A DNA stretch of 64,000 nt from Dolichospermum sp. FACHB-1091 (GTDB taxonomy: Bacteria > Cyanobacteriota > Cyanobacteriia > Cyanobacteriales > Nostocaceae): NCBI RefSeq assembly GCF_014697585.1, contig NZ_JACJSB010000002.1:186001-250000 (forward strand). Direction: 5' to 3'. The position numbers and the translations under genes were made by a program. Shown in pieces: positions 51,939-60,902 of this stretch. Under the pieces are notes generated by a model, which saw only the letters and a list, made by a program, of their open reading frames with translations, was not told the DNA's origin and made no database searches. Within the stretch, counting starts at the first letter, position 1. Each line of letters begins with the position of its first letter.

Positions 51939-52613
51939 GTGTACAAAAAAACATCATTTGTCTTAACTGTCTTATTATTGGGATGTTTCTTCACTAGCAC
52001 ACCTGTAGTGGCCAAAGTTGATCTATTATTAGCACAAGCTGACAATGCAGAGTTGAAAAACTTGATAGAAGACGGAAAAAGACTTGTAAATAATAAAGAT
52101 TATAATGGAGCGATCGCTGTTTATCAACAAGCAGCAAAATTAGATCCCCGCAATGCGAAAATTCATGCTGGTATTGGCTACTTGTATACTCAAATAGGAA
52201 ATTTTCCCTCAGCTTTAAGTGCTTATCGTCGGGCTATTGCTATTAATCCCAATAACAGCGATTTTTATTATGCTGTAGGGTACATTAAAAGTGCTACAAA
52301 GGATATTAGTGGAGCTAAAGAAGCCTATCGTCGTTCCATACAACTTAATCGAAATAATATTAACGCCTATCTAGGTTTGGGTGTTACTCAGGCAATATTA
52401 GGCGATTTTGAATCTGCTATGTGGGCATATCAAAAAGCATTAGAACTCAATCAAAATAACCCCCGCACCTATGAGTTAATGGCAGGAATGTTTAAAAAGA
52501 AGGGTCAAAATAGCAAAGCAACTAGCGCCTTACGAAAAGCTTTAAGTTTATATCGTCTTAGCAATGATCTAGATAGTGTTAATAGAGTGGAAGGAATGTT
52601 AAGAGAAATGTAA
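51939..52613 (+). CDS. Exported TPR protein
   Basis: The ~224-residue protein has a signal peptide (YKKTSFVLTVLLLGCFFTST, cut near VVAK) and then four to five TPR units (YNGAIAVYQQAAKLDPRNAK, FPSALSAYRRAIAINPNNSD, ISGAKEAYRRSIQLNRNNIN, FESAMWAYQKALELNQNNPR). It is probably periplasmic and mediates protein contacts. The GTG at 51939 lies 8 bases after AGGGA, a better start than the TTG at 51933, which is only 2 bases from it. Confidence 0.82.
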   Translation: MYKKTSFVLTVLLLGCFFTSTPVVAKVDLLLAQADNAELKNLIEDGKRLVNNKDYNGAIAVYQQAAKLDPRNAKIHAGIGYLYTQIGNFPSALSAYRRAIAINPNNSDFYYAVGYIKSATKDISGAKEAYRRSIQLNRNNINAYLGLGVTQAILGDFESAMWAYQKALELNQNNPRTYELMAGMFKKKGQNSKATSALRKALSLYRLSNDLDSVNRVEGMLREM

Positions 52614-52694
52614 TTTCTAGATTTTGAATCCCCAATTTATAATTAATTTATAATTAATGATTAATTTGGGGATTTATTGATGTTAATTGACTAA

Positions 52695-53603
52695 TTAGCC
52701 AGGAAATCTTTTAAGTAAATCATTTCCAGGAATGATGGTTGTATAGAAAACATAATCCTTGTTAGCTACATAACGGCGATCTTGTTTAATGATAGCCATA
52801 AACTCTTTATGTCCTTCTATTCTTCGTCCCACTAAACAGCCCGCGCTGGCATCTTTGATGTCATTAACGGGAGCATCATAGCCCCAGTGTTGATTCACAT
52901 AAAAATCATCACCTGTATCAAGTTTATCCCCAGTCCGTTTAAAATCTTTGTTGAAATCTCTACAAACGGTGATATTCCCAACTTGTCTTAATGCTTCGTG
53001 AGGATTTGCAGTACCGTGATATCCAACTTTCCAAGCTTTGTACTGTCCAAATTGAATCCTAGCTGCTCCTTTGGGATTCATTGGATTATAAGTATAGTGG
53101 CTACCTGGTTCAGTGGTTGCTTCCCAACTATTGACAATTTTGGGAACACCATTTATGATTTCAAGAACAATCCGTTGATCATTAAATTTATTTGGTGCAT
53201 CATTGTTAAGAGTCCAATCTCCATCTATTCCTTCTATATAAACGATGTTGTACTCTTTGGGATTGGTGAAAACTTGATAATTTTCTGCCAACATATATTT
53301 AACTATCTTGCTGGCTATGTCATTACCTAATTTTAATGCTGGTTTTGGTAAATCATCTTTTTTAGCTTCAATTAGCTCTTTAGCTGTGACCGCTCCTAAA
53401 AATTCAGTTTCTCCAGTTTTTAATAACTCTTGAAATTCTTTGAGTGCTGCGGTGGAAACAGGTCCAAATTTACCATCTGCGGGTGGTTCTAGTAATCCTA
53501 ATCCAATTAATAAAACTTGAATTTGTCTAGATAATTCTACATCATTAGCGATCGCTTCATATCCCCATTTTTCCGCTGTTCCCAAAAAGTTTTGTAGTTT
53601 CAT
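52695..53603 (-). CDS. Peptidoglycan-binding protein with L,D-transpeptidase-like C-terminal motif
   Basis: The 302-residue protein has residues 20-80 as a peptidoglycan-binding domain 1 (LSRQIQVLLIGLGLLEPPAD, GKFGPVSTAALKEFQELL). The rest includes VYIEGIDGDWTLNNDAPNKF, KAWKVGYHGTANPHEALRQV and NQHWGYDAPVNDIKDASAGC followed by LVGR. The H...SAGC-x-x-(G)R arrangement recalls YkuD-type active sites or phage-derived relatives, so a cell-wall enzyme is plausible but not certain. There is no signal peptide. It looks complete and monocistronic. Confidence 0.65.
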   Translation of the reverse strand: MKLQNFLGTAEKWGYEAIANDVELSRQIQVLLIGLGLLEPPADGKFGPVSTAALKEFQELLKTGETEFLGAVTAKELIEAKKDDLPKPALKLGNDIASKIVKYMLAENYQVFTNPKEYNIVYIEGIDGDWTLNNDAPNKFNDQRIVLEIINGVPKIVNSWEATTEPGSHYTYNPMNPKGAARIQFGQYKAWKVGYHGTANPHEALRQVGNITVCRDFNKDFKRTGDKLDTGDDFYVNQHWGYDAPVNDIKDASAGCLVGRRIEGHKEFMAIIKQDRRYVANKDYVFYTTIIPGNDLLKRFPG

Positions 53604-53784
53604 ATTTCACCTGATCTGATGTATTTTGAAATTGCCAATTGTTTTGCTCTATTTGAGCTTAACTAAGTTTTAATACATAATATACACACAAATTCAGAAA
53701 TTACTAAAATCTTTGTTTTTTTCAGGAATTACAGTAAAATACTTAAAAACAGGTGACAGGAATCTCCTGCTCCTTAAATACAGC

Positions 53785-53821
53785 AAAACCAAGGTAAGAT
53801 AGATTATACCCGACCTTGGTT
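53785..53821 (-). terminator. Hairpin downstream of the 49-codon gene
   Basis: AACCAAGGT and ACCTTGGTT form a perfect 9-bp stem around a 17-nt loop, followed on the minus strand by TTTGCTG. It is about 50 bases after the small gene's stop. The rest of the ~790-bp stretch 53604-54396, apart from the small gene and the nadD promoter, is AT-rich and shows nothing else I can support. Confidence 0.5.
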
Positions 53822-53869
53822 AATATCAATGATGATCGTCGTACATTGTAACTTTTATCAAATTAAAAG

Positions 53870-54019
53870 CTACCAAGCCGCTCTACCTCTCTTATACAGA
53901 TTACCGGTAAAAGGCTGCACTCCAATCACAGGATAAGCGTCATTAGCAGGGGTAAAAATCCGCATAAAGGCTTCAGAAATAAACTGAGCCATATTAGTGA
54001 GCATTCTGGAAATAGCCAT
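53870..54019 (-). CDS. Small protein of 49 residues, unknown function
   Basis: The frame begins MAISRMLTNMAQFISEAFMR, has a hydrophobic/amphipathic N-terminal helix, then IFTPANDAYPVIGVQPFTGN and ends LYKRGRAAW. Codon use is normal, a GGGG tract lies 10 bases before the ATG, and a hairpin lies beyond the stop. The balanced composition and the PVIGVQPFTG block look like a genuine conserved small protein, but I cannot name a family. It lies alone in a long gap between a cell-wall gene and the NAD operon. Confidence 0.6.
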   Translation of the reverse strand: MAISRMLTNMAQFISEAFMRIFTPANDAYPVIGVQPFTGNLYKRGRAAW

Positions 54020-54329
54020 AATCTTATAGCCCCTTTTTTTTTCAGTTTTTTAATCTGCGATGCCTAAATTATAATACCGCCATTATTTATTTGCTCTTAT
54101 TCTCCATATATCTACACCTAACACAATATTTTTTCAAATAACTTTGCAATACTTTATAATCATAATTTTGATTTACTCCTCATTGTAACCGAAAATTGAT
54201 AATTAGGCATTTTGGAGTTTAAATAATAGTTTCTACTATTAATAAATGTGAATTATTCGTAAAATAATAGATAATTACCCTTGTAAATATAGGATTTTAG
54301 GGAATTTGTCACCATTCGTTAACTAGGGC

Positions 54330-54359
54330 TTGACATTATTTATAGTAAATATTACCATA
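54330..54359 (+). promoter_or_regulatory. nadD promoter with NrtR-type operator
   Basis: TTGACA (54330-54335) and TACCAT (54353-54358) are separated by 17 bp. Between and over the -10 lies the palindrome TAT-A-GTAA-ATA-TTAC-C-ATA (54341-54359), whose GTAA-N3-TTAC core resembles NrtR boxes that control NAD genes. The downstream operon encodes an NrtR-like protein. Confidence 0.65.
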
Positions 54360-54396
54360 AACTAAATAGACATTCTCGCAACATCCTGAAAATATC

Positions 54397-54996
54397 ATGA
54401 AAATTGCTTTATTTGGTACAAGTGCTGATCCACCGACTGCGGGACATTTAGTAATTCTTAAATGGTTATCTGAACATTATGATCGGGTAGCTGTTTGGGC
54501 TGCGGATAATCCTCTAAAATCGCAACAAACGCTTTTATCTCATCGTGCGGTCATGTTAGAATTGTTAATTAAAGATATTAATGTTTCTAGAAAAAATATT
54601 GCTTTAGAACAAGATTTGAGCAGTTGGAGAACCTTAGAAACCGTAGAAAAAGCCAAATTAAAATGGGGTGAACATATTGAATATACTTTAGTAATTGGTG
54701 CTGATTTAGTAAATCAATTACCGCGCTGGTATCATATTCAAGATTTATTACAGCAAGTGCAATTATTGGTAATTCCCAGACCAGGATATATCATAGATAA
54801 TTCAAGTTTAGAAAATGTTAAACAAATGGGAGCGAAAATTGCCATTGCTAATTTAATTGGTTTAGATGTTTCCTCTACCGCTTTTCGTGAACAAGGAGAT
54901 ATTAATACTCTCACACCTCCCGTAGTTGCCTATATTCATCAACAGCATTTATACAAATGCCAATACATCACCCAAAAAAGATTTTCAACTCCATAA
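54397..54996 (+). CDS. nadD: Nicotinate-nucleotide adenylyltransferase
   Basis: The 199-residue protein is a nucleotidyltransferase. It begins MKIALFGTSADPPTAGHLVI, where TAGH is the (H/T)xGH motif. It also has VWAADNPLKSQQTLLSHRAV, EYTLVIGADLVNQLPRWYHI and the C-terminal motif DVSSTAFREQGD (SSTxxR). It adenylates nicotinate mononucleotide to deamido-NAD. It overlaps the next gene by 40 bp and is first in an NAD operon with an NrtR-like regulator and NAD synthase. Confidence 0.93.
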   Translation: MKIALFGTSADPPTAGHLVILKWLSEHYDRVAVWAADNPLKSQQTLLSHRAVMLELLIKDINVSRKNIALEQDLSSWRTLETVEKAKLKWGEHIEYTLVIGADLVNQLPRWYHIQDLLQQVQLLVIPRPGYIIDNSSLENVKQMGAKIAIANLIGLDVSSTAFREQGDINTLTPPVVAYIHQQHLYKCQYITQKRFSTP

Positions 54997-55703
54997 ATCA
55001 ACAACCTTTAGCTAACTTTAAAGTTGGTGTTGATAATGTGATTTTTTCCGTAAATACTGCCCAAAATCAGTTATTAGTTCTTTTAGTTATGGGACAACAA
55101 GAACCATTTTTAAATCATTGGAGTCTTCCCGGTACTTTAGTTCGGCAAGGAGAATCTTTAGAAGATGCTGCTTATCGTATTATGGCTGAGAAAATAAAAG
55201 TAAATAATCTTTATTTAGAACAGCTTTATACTTTTAGCAGTCCTAAACCTGACCCTAGAGAAGAAATTGCTAGTTATGGAGTCCGTTATTTATCAGTTAG
55301 TTACTTTGCCTTAGTACGATTTGAAGAAGCAGAATTAATTGCTGATAAAGTCGCTGGTATTGCTTGGTATCCTCTGCAAAAATTGCCACAATTAGCATTT
55401 GATCATCATGAAATTATTACCTATGGACATAGAAGATTAAAAAATAAATTAGAATATAGTCCTGTAGCTTTTGAAGTCCTACCAGAAACCTTCACCCTCA
55501 ACGATTTATATCAACTATATACCACAGTTTTAGGAGAAAACTTTGCCGACTACTCTAATTTTCGAGCGCGGTTACTCAAACTAGGTTTTTTATCAGATAC
55601 CGGCATTAAAGTCTCACGAGGTGCAGGACGACCTGCGAGTTTATATAAATTTGATCAGGCAGCATTTGCACCGTTTAAAGATAAACCTTTAGTATTTATT
55701 TAA
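54957..55703 (+). CDS. nrtR: NrtR-like NUDIX-domain transcriptional regulator of NAD synthesis
   Basis: The 248-residue protein has a NUDIX fold at ~20-150: VIFSVNTAQNQLLVLLVMGQ, WSLPGTLVRQGESLEDAAYR. The Nudix box is degenerate: after GESLEDAAY it reads RIMAEKIKV instead of REUxEExGU, so hydrolysis is unlikely. A C-terminal winged helix follows (TFTLNDLYQLYTTVLGENFA, FRARLLKLGFL, GAGRPASLYKFD). This layout is typical of NrtR repressors, which bind ADP-ribose. A matching palindrome lies in the promoter. It is located between nadD and nadE. The alternative, an active ADP-ribose pyrophosphatase, is less likely. Confidence 0.85.
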   Translation: MPIHHPKKIFNSINQQPLANFKVGVDNVIFSVNTAQNQLLVLLVMGQQEPFLNHWSLPGTLVRQGESLEDAAYRIMAEKIKVNNLYLEQLYTFSSPKPDPREEIASYGVRYLSVSYFALVRFEEAELIADKVAGIAWYPLQKLPQLAFDHHEIITYGHRRLKNKLEYSPVAFEVLPETFTLNDLYQLYTTVLGENFADYSNFRARLLKLGFLSDTGIKVSRGAGRPASLYKFDQAAFAPFKDKPLVFI

Positions 55704-55831
55704 TGAAGAAAGGAGGTAGGAATTATTAAACGCTTAACGCTGGTAAACGCTGATAAATACAGATGATTGTGATTTTGTGCAGTCTAAAATCAGATTTATT
55801 TTATCTATTCCCTATTCCCTTTTTGATGATC

Positions 55832-57514
55832 ATGAAAATCGCTATTGCTCAAATTAATCCTCTTATTGGTGACTTATCTGGAAATGCTCAAAAAATTCTG
55901 GAAATGTCCCAACAAGCATCATTAACAGGTGTCCGTTTATTATTAACACCTGAATTATCAATTTGTGGTTATCCTCCTAGAGATTTATTATTAAATCCTA
56001 GTTTTGTAGTCGCAATGGATCAGACATTACAAAAATTAGCTGAAGATTTACCCACAAATTTAGCTGTATTAGTGGGAACAGTTGTCAAAAATTCCCAAGC
56101 GCGTATAACTGGAGGGAAAAATTTATTTAATAGTATGGCTTTATTAGAAAATGGCAAAATTCAGCAATTTTTTCATAAAAGACTATTACCAACTTATGAT
56201 GTTTTTGATGAACATCGTTATTTTGAACATGGACTAGAAGTAAATTATCTGATAGTAGATCATCTCAAAATTGGTGTGACAATTTGTGAAGATTTATGGA
56301 ATGATGAGGAATTTTGGGGTAAGCGCAGTTATCCAATTAATCCAATTAATGATTTAGCTGATTTAGGAGTAGATTTAATTGTTAATTTATCCGCTTCACC
56401 CTATACTGTTGGTAAGCAAAATCTGCGAGAAGCAATGTTAAAACATAGTGCTATTAGTTTCCAAAAACCAATTATTTATACAAATCAAGTTGGCGGAAAT
56501 GATGATTTGATTTTTGATGGCCGCAGTTTTGCTGTTAATAAACAAGGAGAAATTATCGCTCGTGGTCAGGGTTTTGTATCTGATTTGATTACCGTTGAAT
56601 TTAATGGAAATCAACAAGATTTAGTATTAGGTAATATTTCCCCTGTTTATGAATCTGAAGAAGCGGAAATTTGGGACGCTTTGGTTTTAGGAGTTAAAGA
56701 TTATGTTCATAAATGTCGTTTTTCTAAGGTTTTATTAGGGTTAAGTGGGGGAGTTGATTCTGCTTTAGTTGCTGCTATTGCGACTGCGGCATTAGGGAAA
56801 GAAAATGTAATTGGTGTATTAATGCCTTCTCCCTATAGTTCAGAACATTCTATTAGTGACGCTTTAGCATTAGCAGAAAATTTAGATATTCAAACCGAGA
56901 TTTTACCTATTGGGGAATTAATGCAAGCTTTTGATCAATCTTTAAATGATTTATTTGCGGGTACAGAATTTGGAATAGCAGAAGAAAATCTCCAATCTCG
57001 CATTCGTGGTAATTTGTTAATGGCAATTTCTAATAAGTTCGGTTATTTGCTTTTATCTACTGGCAATAAATCAGAAATGGCCGTTGGTTATTGTACCCTT
57101 TATGGTGACATGAATGGGGGTTTATCTGTGATTGCAGATGTTCCCAAAACTCGCGTTTATTCCCTTTGTCAATGGTTAAATTCTCATCATCAAAAAGAGG
57201 TTATTCCCGTAAATATTCTTACAAAAGCGCCCAGTGCGGAACTTAAACCGGGTCAAGTTGACCAAGATTCTCTACCAGCCTATGATATTTTAGATGATAT
57301 TCTCGACCGTTTGCTGCATCAACATCAATCAGCAGCAGAAATTGTTATCGCAGGTCATGACCGGGTAGTTGTAGATAAGGTATTACAGTTATTATCTCGT
57401 GCGGAATTTAAACGCAGACAAGCTGCACCAGGTTTAAAAATCACTGACCGCGCTTTTGGGACTGGTTGGAGAATGCCTATTGCTAGTAGTTGGTCTGTGT
57501 TGCGGAATATATAA
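55832..57514 (+). CDS. nadE: Glutamine-dependent NAD+ synthetase
   Basis: The 560-residue two-domain enzyme has an N-terminal nitrilase-type glutaminase (MKIAIAQINPLIGDLSGNAQ, LLTPELSICGYPPRDLL, GVTICEDLWNDEEFWG with the catalytic Cys). The C-terminal ATP-dependent synthetase has the P-loop LLGLSGGVDSALVAAIA, LLSTGNKSEMAVGYCTLYGD and APSAELKPGQVDQDSLPAYD. It converts deamido-NAD to NAD using glutamine ammonia. The start at 55832 matches the usual MKIAIAQ; in-frame ATGs at 55763 and 55826 are less likely. It is the third gene of the nadD-nrtR-nadE cluster. Confidence 0.96.
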   Translation: MKIAIAQINPLIGDLSGNAQKILEMSQQASLTGVRLLLTPELSICGYPPRDLLLNPSFVVAMDQTLQKLAEDLPTNLAVLVGTVVKNSQARITGGKNLFNSMALLENGKIQQFFHKRLLPTYDVFDEHRYFEHGLEVNYLIVDHLKIGVTICEDLWNDEEFWGKRSYPINPINDLADLGVDLIVNLSASPYTVGKQNLREAMLKHSAISFQKPIIYTNQVGGNDDLIFDGRSFAVNKQGEIIARGQGFVSDLITVEFNGNQQDLVLGNISPVYESEEAEIWDALVLGVKDYVHKCRFSKVLLGLSGGVDSALVAAIATAALGKENVIGVLMPSPYSSEHSISDALALAENLDIQTEILPIGELMQAFDQSLNDLFAGTEFGIAEENLQSRIRGNLLMAISNKFGYLLLSTGNKSEMAVGYCTLYGDMNGGLSVIADVPKTRVYSLCQWLNSHHQKEVIPVNILTKAPSAELKPGQVDQDSLPAYDILDDILDRLLHQHQSAAEIVIAGHDRVVVDKVLQLLSRAEFKRRQAAPGLKITDRAFGTGWRMPIASSWSVLRNI

Positions 57515-57661
57515 GTAGGTTGGCGTTAAAAATTGTCGTTATGACAAGGGAACAGGGAACAGGGAACAGGGAAGAGGCTTCGCCGTGAGCGTCAGCCGAA
57601 CGGTTTTAGGCAACTTTACTTTTCGTTACTTATGTCGGTTTTTTTCCGCTCACTTACTTAG
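57513..57661 (+). repeat. Dispersed repeat family, copy 3, with an internal extra segment
   Basis: TAAGTAGGTTGGCGTTAAAA through GTTATGACAAGGGAACAGGG to TTCGTTACTTATGTCGG and CGCTCACTTACTTA matches the copies at 4629 and 24583. This copy has about 30 extra bases (GGCTTCGCCGTGAGCGTCAG and following) in the middle. The remaining gap to 57894 has an AACGAACCACAGAGGCACAG repeat and no gene. Confidence 0.72.
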
Positions 57662-57894
57662 GAATATTACTGTTTACTGGAGGTTTTTTTAACGAACCAC
57701 AGAGGCACAGCGTTCACGGAGGAAGAGAAAGGAGGATAAGTATATATTTATGGGGTGGTTGTATTTGATTTAGGAAAGGTGACAATCTTTGTTTTAGCGA
57801 CTATTTGCCTAAAAAAGAATTTTTTTTGTTTAGGTATAGCTAAAGGATCAAATTGTTATAACATGAAAATGTAGATTTATAGAGGGTATTAACA

Positions 57895-59193
57895 ATGGTA
57901 GTCAACCGTATTGAGGCATTCCAAAAAGCATTTCGTAATTTACAATTACAACCTTTAATCACAGAAGAAGAAATTGAAAGGTTTCAAGTTCCTTATGGTC
58001 ATGATTTAATTGATAAATTAGAGCATCTAATTGTAGATAGTGATGATAATACTAATCAATTATTTTTTGCTGGACATCGTGGTTGTGGTAAATCTACTTT
58101 GTTAGCAGAGTTTGCTAGAGAATTTGATCATAATTATCTGACTATCTTTTTCTCTATCTCTGATTTAATTGAAACTACCGCTATCAATCACATTAATATT
58201 CTTTTTGCTATTGCTGTGCAAATTATGGATAAAGCAGAGAAAGAAAATATTCAGATTGATAGTCAGAAAAAACAAAAATTCTTTAATTGGTTTCAAGATA
58301 GAACACAGATTCAAGAAAGTAAAATCGGGGCTGAATTGGAAGCGGGTTTTGATTTTTGGAGTTTTCTCAAAAGTAAATTAAAGGCTGAAGCAAGTATCCG
58401 CGAAGTCATAGAAACTAAGTTTAAACGTGATTTTCGAGATTTGATTAATACTGTCAATCTGATTGCTACAGAAGTTTCTTTAGCTTGTAAAAAAGAAATT
58501 GTGGTTATTATTGATGATTTAGATAAACTCGATTTAGCAGCTATTAAAAGTATTTTTCAAGATAATATTAAGGTTCTTTTACAACCTAATTTCTTTGTTG
58601 TTTATACTCTCCCTATTGCTACGATTCGTGATGGTGTTTTGAAAAGACATATCGAAACGGAAACGAATAATTCTATTTTTGTAATGCCAGTTTTAAAGGT
58701 TTATCCTAAAGGTGAAAGTCACAAAGATGAATCTCAACCTGTTGCTGAAACAATAGATAAATTACAGAAGATTTTGCGAAAACGCATTGATGATACTTTA
58801 TTAGCAGATGATGTTTTGCTGAAAATTACTTTATCTAGTGGTGGTGTGATTCGAGAATTGGTTCGCATTACTCAAAAATGTTGTAGTTTGGTATTAGTAC
58901 AGTTACGACAAAAAGCAAGAAGAGGAGAATCAATTGATAATGTGCAAATTGATGAGATGATTTTGCAGGAAGCTCTTGATTCTTTGCGGAATGATATGAC
59001 AATTACTCTAAGCAAAACTGACCGGGAGATTTTACTGCAAACATATACTGATTATCGTCCTGATGATCCTAAACAGCAAGAGTTTCTTGATTTGCTTCAC
59101 AATGTTTATGTGATTGAATATAAAAATACTGAAAGTTGGTATGATTTACATCCTTTGATAATTCAACAGTTAAAGTTAGAAAATTTAATTTAA
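57895..59193 (+). CDS. P-loop ATPase (AAA/STAND-like), partner of the TPR protein
   Basis: The 432-residue protein has Walker A GHRGCGKSTLLAEFA (Lys66) and Walker B VVIIDDLDKLD (about 203-213), then a helical lid and a C-terminal winged-helix-like part (DREILLQTYTDYRPDDPKQQ, WYDLHPLIIQQLKLENLI). The first ~50 residues (FQVPYGHDLIDKLEHLIVDS) resemble the entry of AAA_16-type ATPases. The stop codon overlaps the ATG of the next gene (TAATG), so the two proteins are made together. The pairing of an ATPase with a TPR sensor-like protein is typical of bacterial conflict or signalling modules; a defence role is inferred, not shown. Confidence 0.8.
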   Translation: MVVNRIEAFQKAFRNLQLQPLITEEEIERFQVPYGHDLIDKLEHLIVDSDDNTNQLFFAGHRGCGKSTLLAEFAREFDHNYLTIFFSISDLIETTAINHINILFAIAVQIMDKAEKENIQIDSQKKQKFFNWFQDRTQIQESKIGAELEAGFDFWSFLKSKLKAEASIREVIETKFKRDFRDLINTVNLIATEVSLACKKEIVVIIDDLDKLDLAAIKSIFQDNIKVLLQPNFFVVYTLPIATIRDGVLKRHIETETNNSIFVMPVLKVYPKGESHKDESQPVAETIDKLQKILRKRIDDTLLADDVLLKITLSSGGVIRELVRITQKCCSLVLVQLRQKARRGESIDNVQIDEMILQEALDSLRNDMTITLSKTDREILLQTYTDYRPDDPKQQEFLDLLHNVYVIEYKNTESWYDLHPLIIQQLKLENLI

Positions 59194-60902
59194 TGAATAA
59201 CTTAACTAATCAATCTATTATCAACGCAAATGAACAAACTTACCTGAGTTTGTTAGTTTCTCTTGAAGCTGGAATTGGTATGTTACAGATTTTCATTGCT
59301 GTGTGTGATGCAGATAGACAGCGTGAAAATATTATAGCTAATTATGAGCAGGATTTAGCACCCAATTACAATATTTATCGAGTTTATCTTGATAGTCAAG
59401 AACCGAGTTTAAAGCAAGCCATTACACAACAAGTTACATTAACAGAAAACGCCATAGCTATCGTATTAGGTGCGGAAACTTTAGGAGCATTTAATCAAAA
59501 TGAATCTTTGAAAAAGTTTTTTGGTTATTTGCAATGGACGCGAGAAGCATTGCGAGAACTCAAAATGCCAATTATTCTATGGATACCATCACGTATTTAT
59601 GATCAAATCCCTAAGCAAGCACCTGATTTCTGGAGTTGGCGTAATGGGGTATTTCATTTTCAACCTGAACCGTCTTTGGTTACAAATCAGTTATCAATTA
59701 ATCAAAGTCGTGATATTATTCAATATAATCAATCAAGTTCTGTTTTTTCACCAGAACAATTAGAAGCATTTTTAGCAGAAGCTATTCAGCAATGGGGAGC
59801 AGATAGTAGTAAAACAGAAGTTCTCTACAGTCAGTTAGGTACTTTGTATGCTGAACGAGTAGAATCAGCAAAATCTACAGATAGACAAAAAGAATTAACT
59901 TTAGCTCAAGAATATCTTGAGAAAGCAATAGTTTTACAAACTAAATTTCAAAAACTAGAAGCTCTTGCTACTAGCTTAAACAATTTAGCAGTATTGTATG
60001 AATCTCAAGGACGTTACAATGATGCTGAACCTCTTTATTTACAATCTTTAGATATTAGAAAACACCAACTGGGTAATGATCATCTTGATGTTGCACAAAG
60101 TCTTAATAATTTAGCAGTATTGTATGAATCTCAAGGACGTTACAATGATGCTGAACCTCTTTATTTACAATCTTTAGATATTAGAAAACACCAACTGGGT
60201 AATGATCATCCTGATGTTGCACAAAGTCTTAATAATTTAGCAGTATTGTATGAATCTCAAGGACGATTCAATGATGCTGAACCTCTTTATTTACAATCTT
60301 TAGATATTTATAAACGCCAACTAGGTAATGATCATCCTAATGTTGCACAAAGTCTTAATAATTTAGCAGTATTGTATGAATCTCAAGGACGATTCAATGA
60401 TGCTGAACCTCTTTATTTACAATCTTTAGATATTTATAAACGCCAACTAGGTAATGATCATCCTAATGTTGCACAAAGTCTTAATAATTTAGCAGTATTG
60501 TATGAATCTCAAGGACGATTCAATGATGCTGAACCTCTTTATTTACAATCTTTAGATATTTATAAACGCCAACTAGGTAATGATCATCCTAATGTTGCAC
60601 AAAGTCTTAATAATTTAGCAGTATTGTATGAATCTCAAGGACGATACAATGATGCTGAACCTCTTTATTTACTATCTTTAGATATCAGAAAACGTCAACT
60701 AGGTAATGATCATCCTGCTGTTGCTCAAAGTCTCAACAATTTGGCATTACTTTACAAATCTCAAGGCAAGTATAACGAAGCTGAACCTCTTTACCTTGAT
60801 GCTTTAGCTATGTTTGAACGAGTGCTAGGAACTAATCACCCCAATACAATAACCGTTCGGGACAATTTACGACGTTTACAACAGCAAATTACATCTTTTT
60901 AA
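59193..60902 (+). CDS. TPR protein with near-identical 42-residue repeats
   Basis: The 569-residue protein has an N-terminal ~170-residue alpha/beta domain (IFIAVCDADRQRENIIANYE, VTLTENAIAIVLGAETLGAF, IILWIPSRIYDQIPKQAPDF) that I cannot assign to a family. It looks like a nucleotide- or sensor-type fold found before TPRs in cyanobacteria. Residues ~260-555 are seven kinesin-light-chain-like TPRs of 42 residues (SLNNLAVLYESQGRYNDAEP, LYLQSLDIRKHQLGNDHPDV). Units starting at 59973, 60099, 60225, 60351, 60477 and 60603 are almost identical in DNA (126-bp period), showing recent amplification. The last ~100 bases match the 3' part of the STAND gene at 63907. Confidence 0.85.
   Translation: MNNLTNQSIINANEQTYLSLLVSLEAGIGMLQIFIAVCDADRQRENIIANYEQDLAPNYNIYRVYLDSQEPSLKQAITQQVTLTENAIAIVLGAETLGAFNQNESLKKFFGYLQWTREALRELKMPIILWIPSRIYDQIPKQAPDFWSWRNGVFHFQPEPSLVTNQLSINQSRDIIQYNQSSSVFSPEQLEAFLAEAIQQWGADSSKTEVLYSQLGTLYAERVESAKSTDRQKELTLAQEYLEKAIVLQTKFQKLEALATSLNNLAVLYESQGRYNDAEPLYLQSLDIRKHQLGNDHLDVAQSLNNLAVLYESQGRYNDAEPLYLQSLDIRKHQLGNDHPDVAQSLNNLAVLYESQGRFNDAEPLYLQSLDIYKRQLGNDHPNVAQSLNNLAVLYESQGRFNDAEPLYLQSLDIYKRQLGNDHPNVAQSLNNLAVLYESQGRFNDAEPLYLQSLDIYKRQLGNDHPNVAQSLNNLAVLYESQGRYNDAEPLYLLSLDIRKRQLGNDHPAVAQSLNNLALLYKSQGKYNEAEPLYLDALAMFERVLGTNHPNTITVRDNLRRLQQQITSF
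59973..60728 (+). repeat. 126-bp tandem repeat array inside the TPR gene
   Basis: Six in-frame units start at 59973 and every 126 bp. Units 3-5 (60225, 60351, 60477) are virtually identical over their full length (AATTTAGCAGTATTGTATGA, ATTTATAAACGCCAACTAGG). The unit at 60729 is more diverged and closes the array. Confidence 0.9.
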
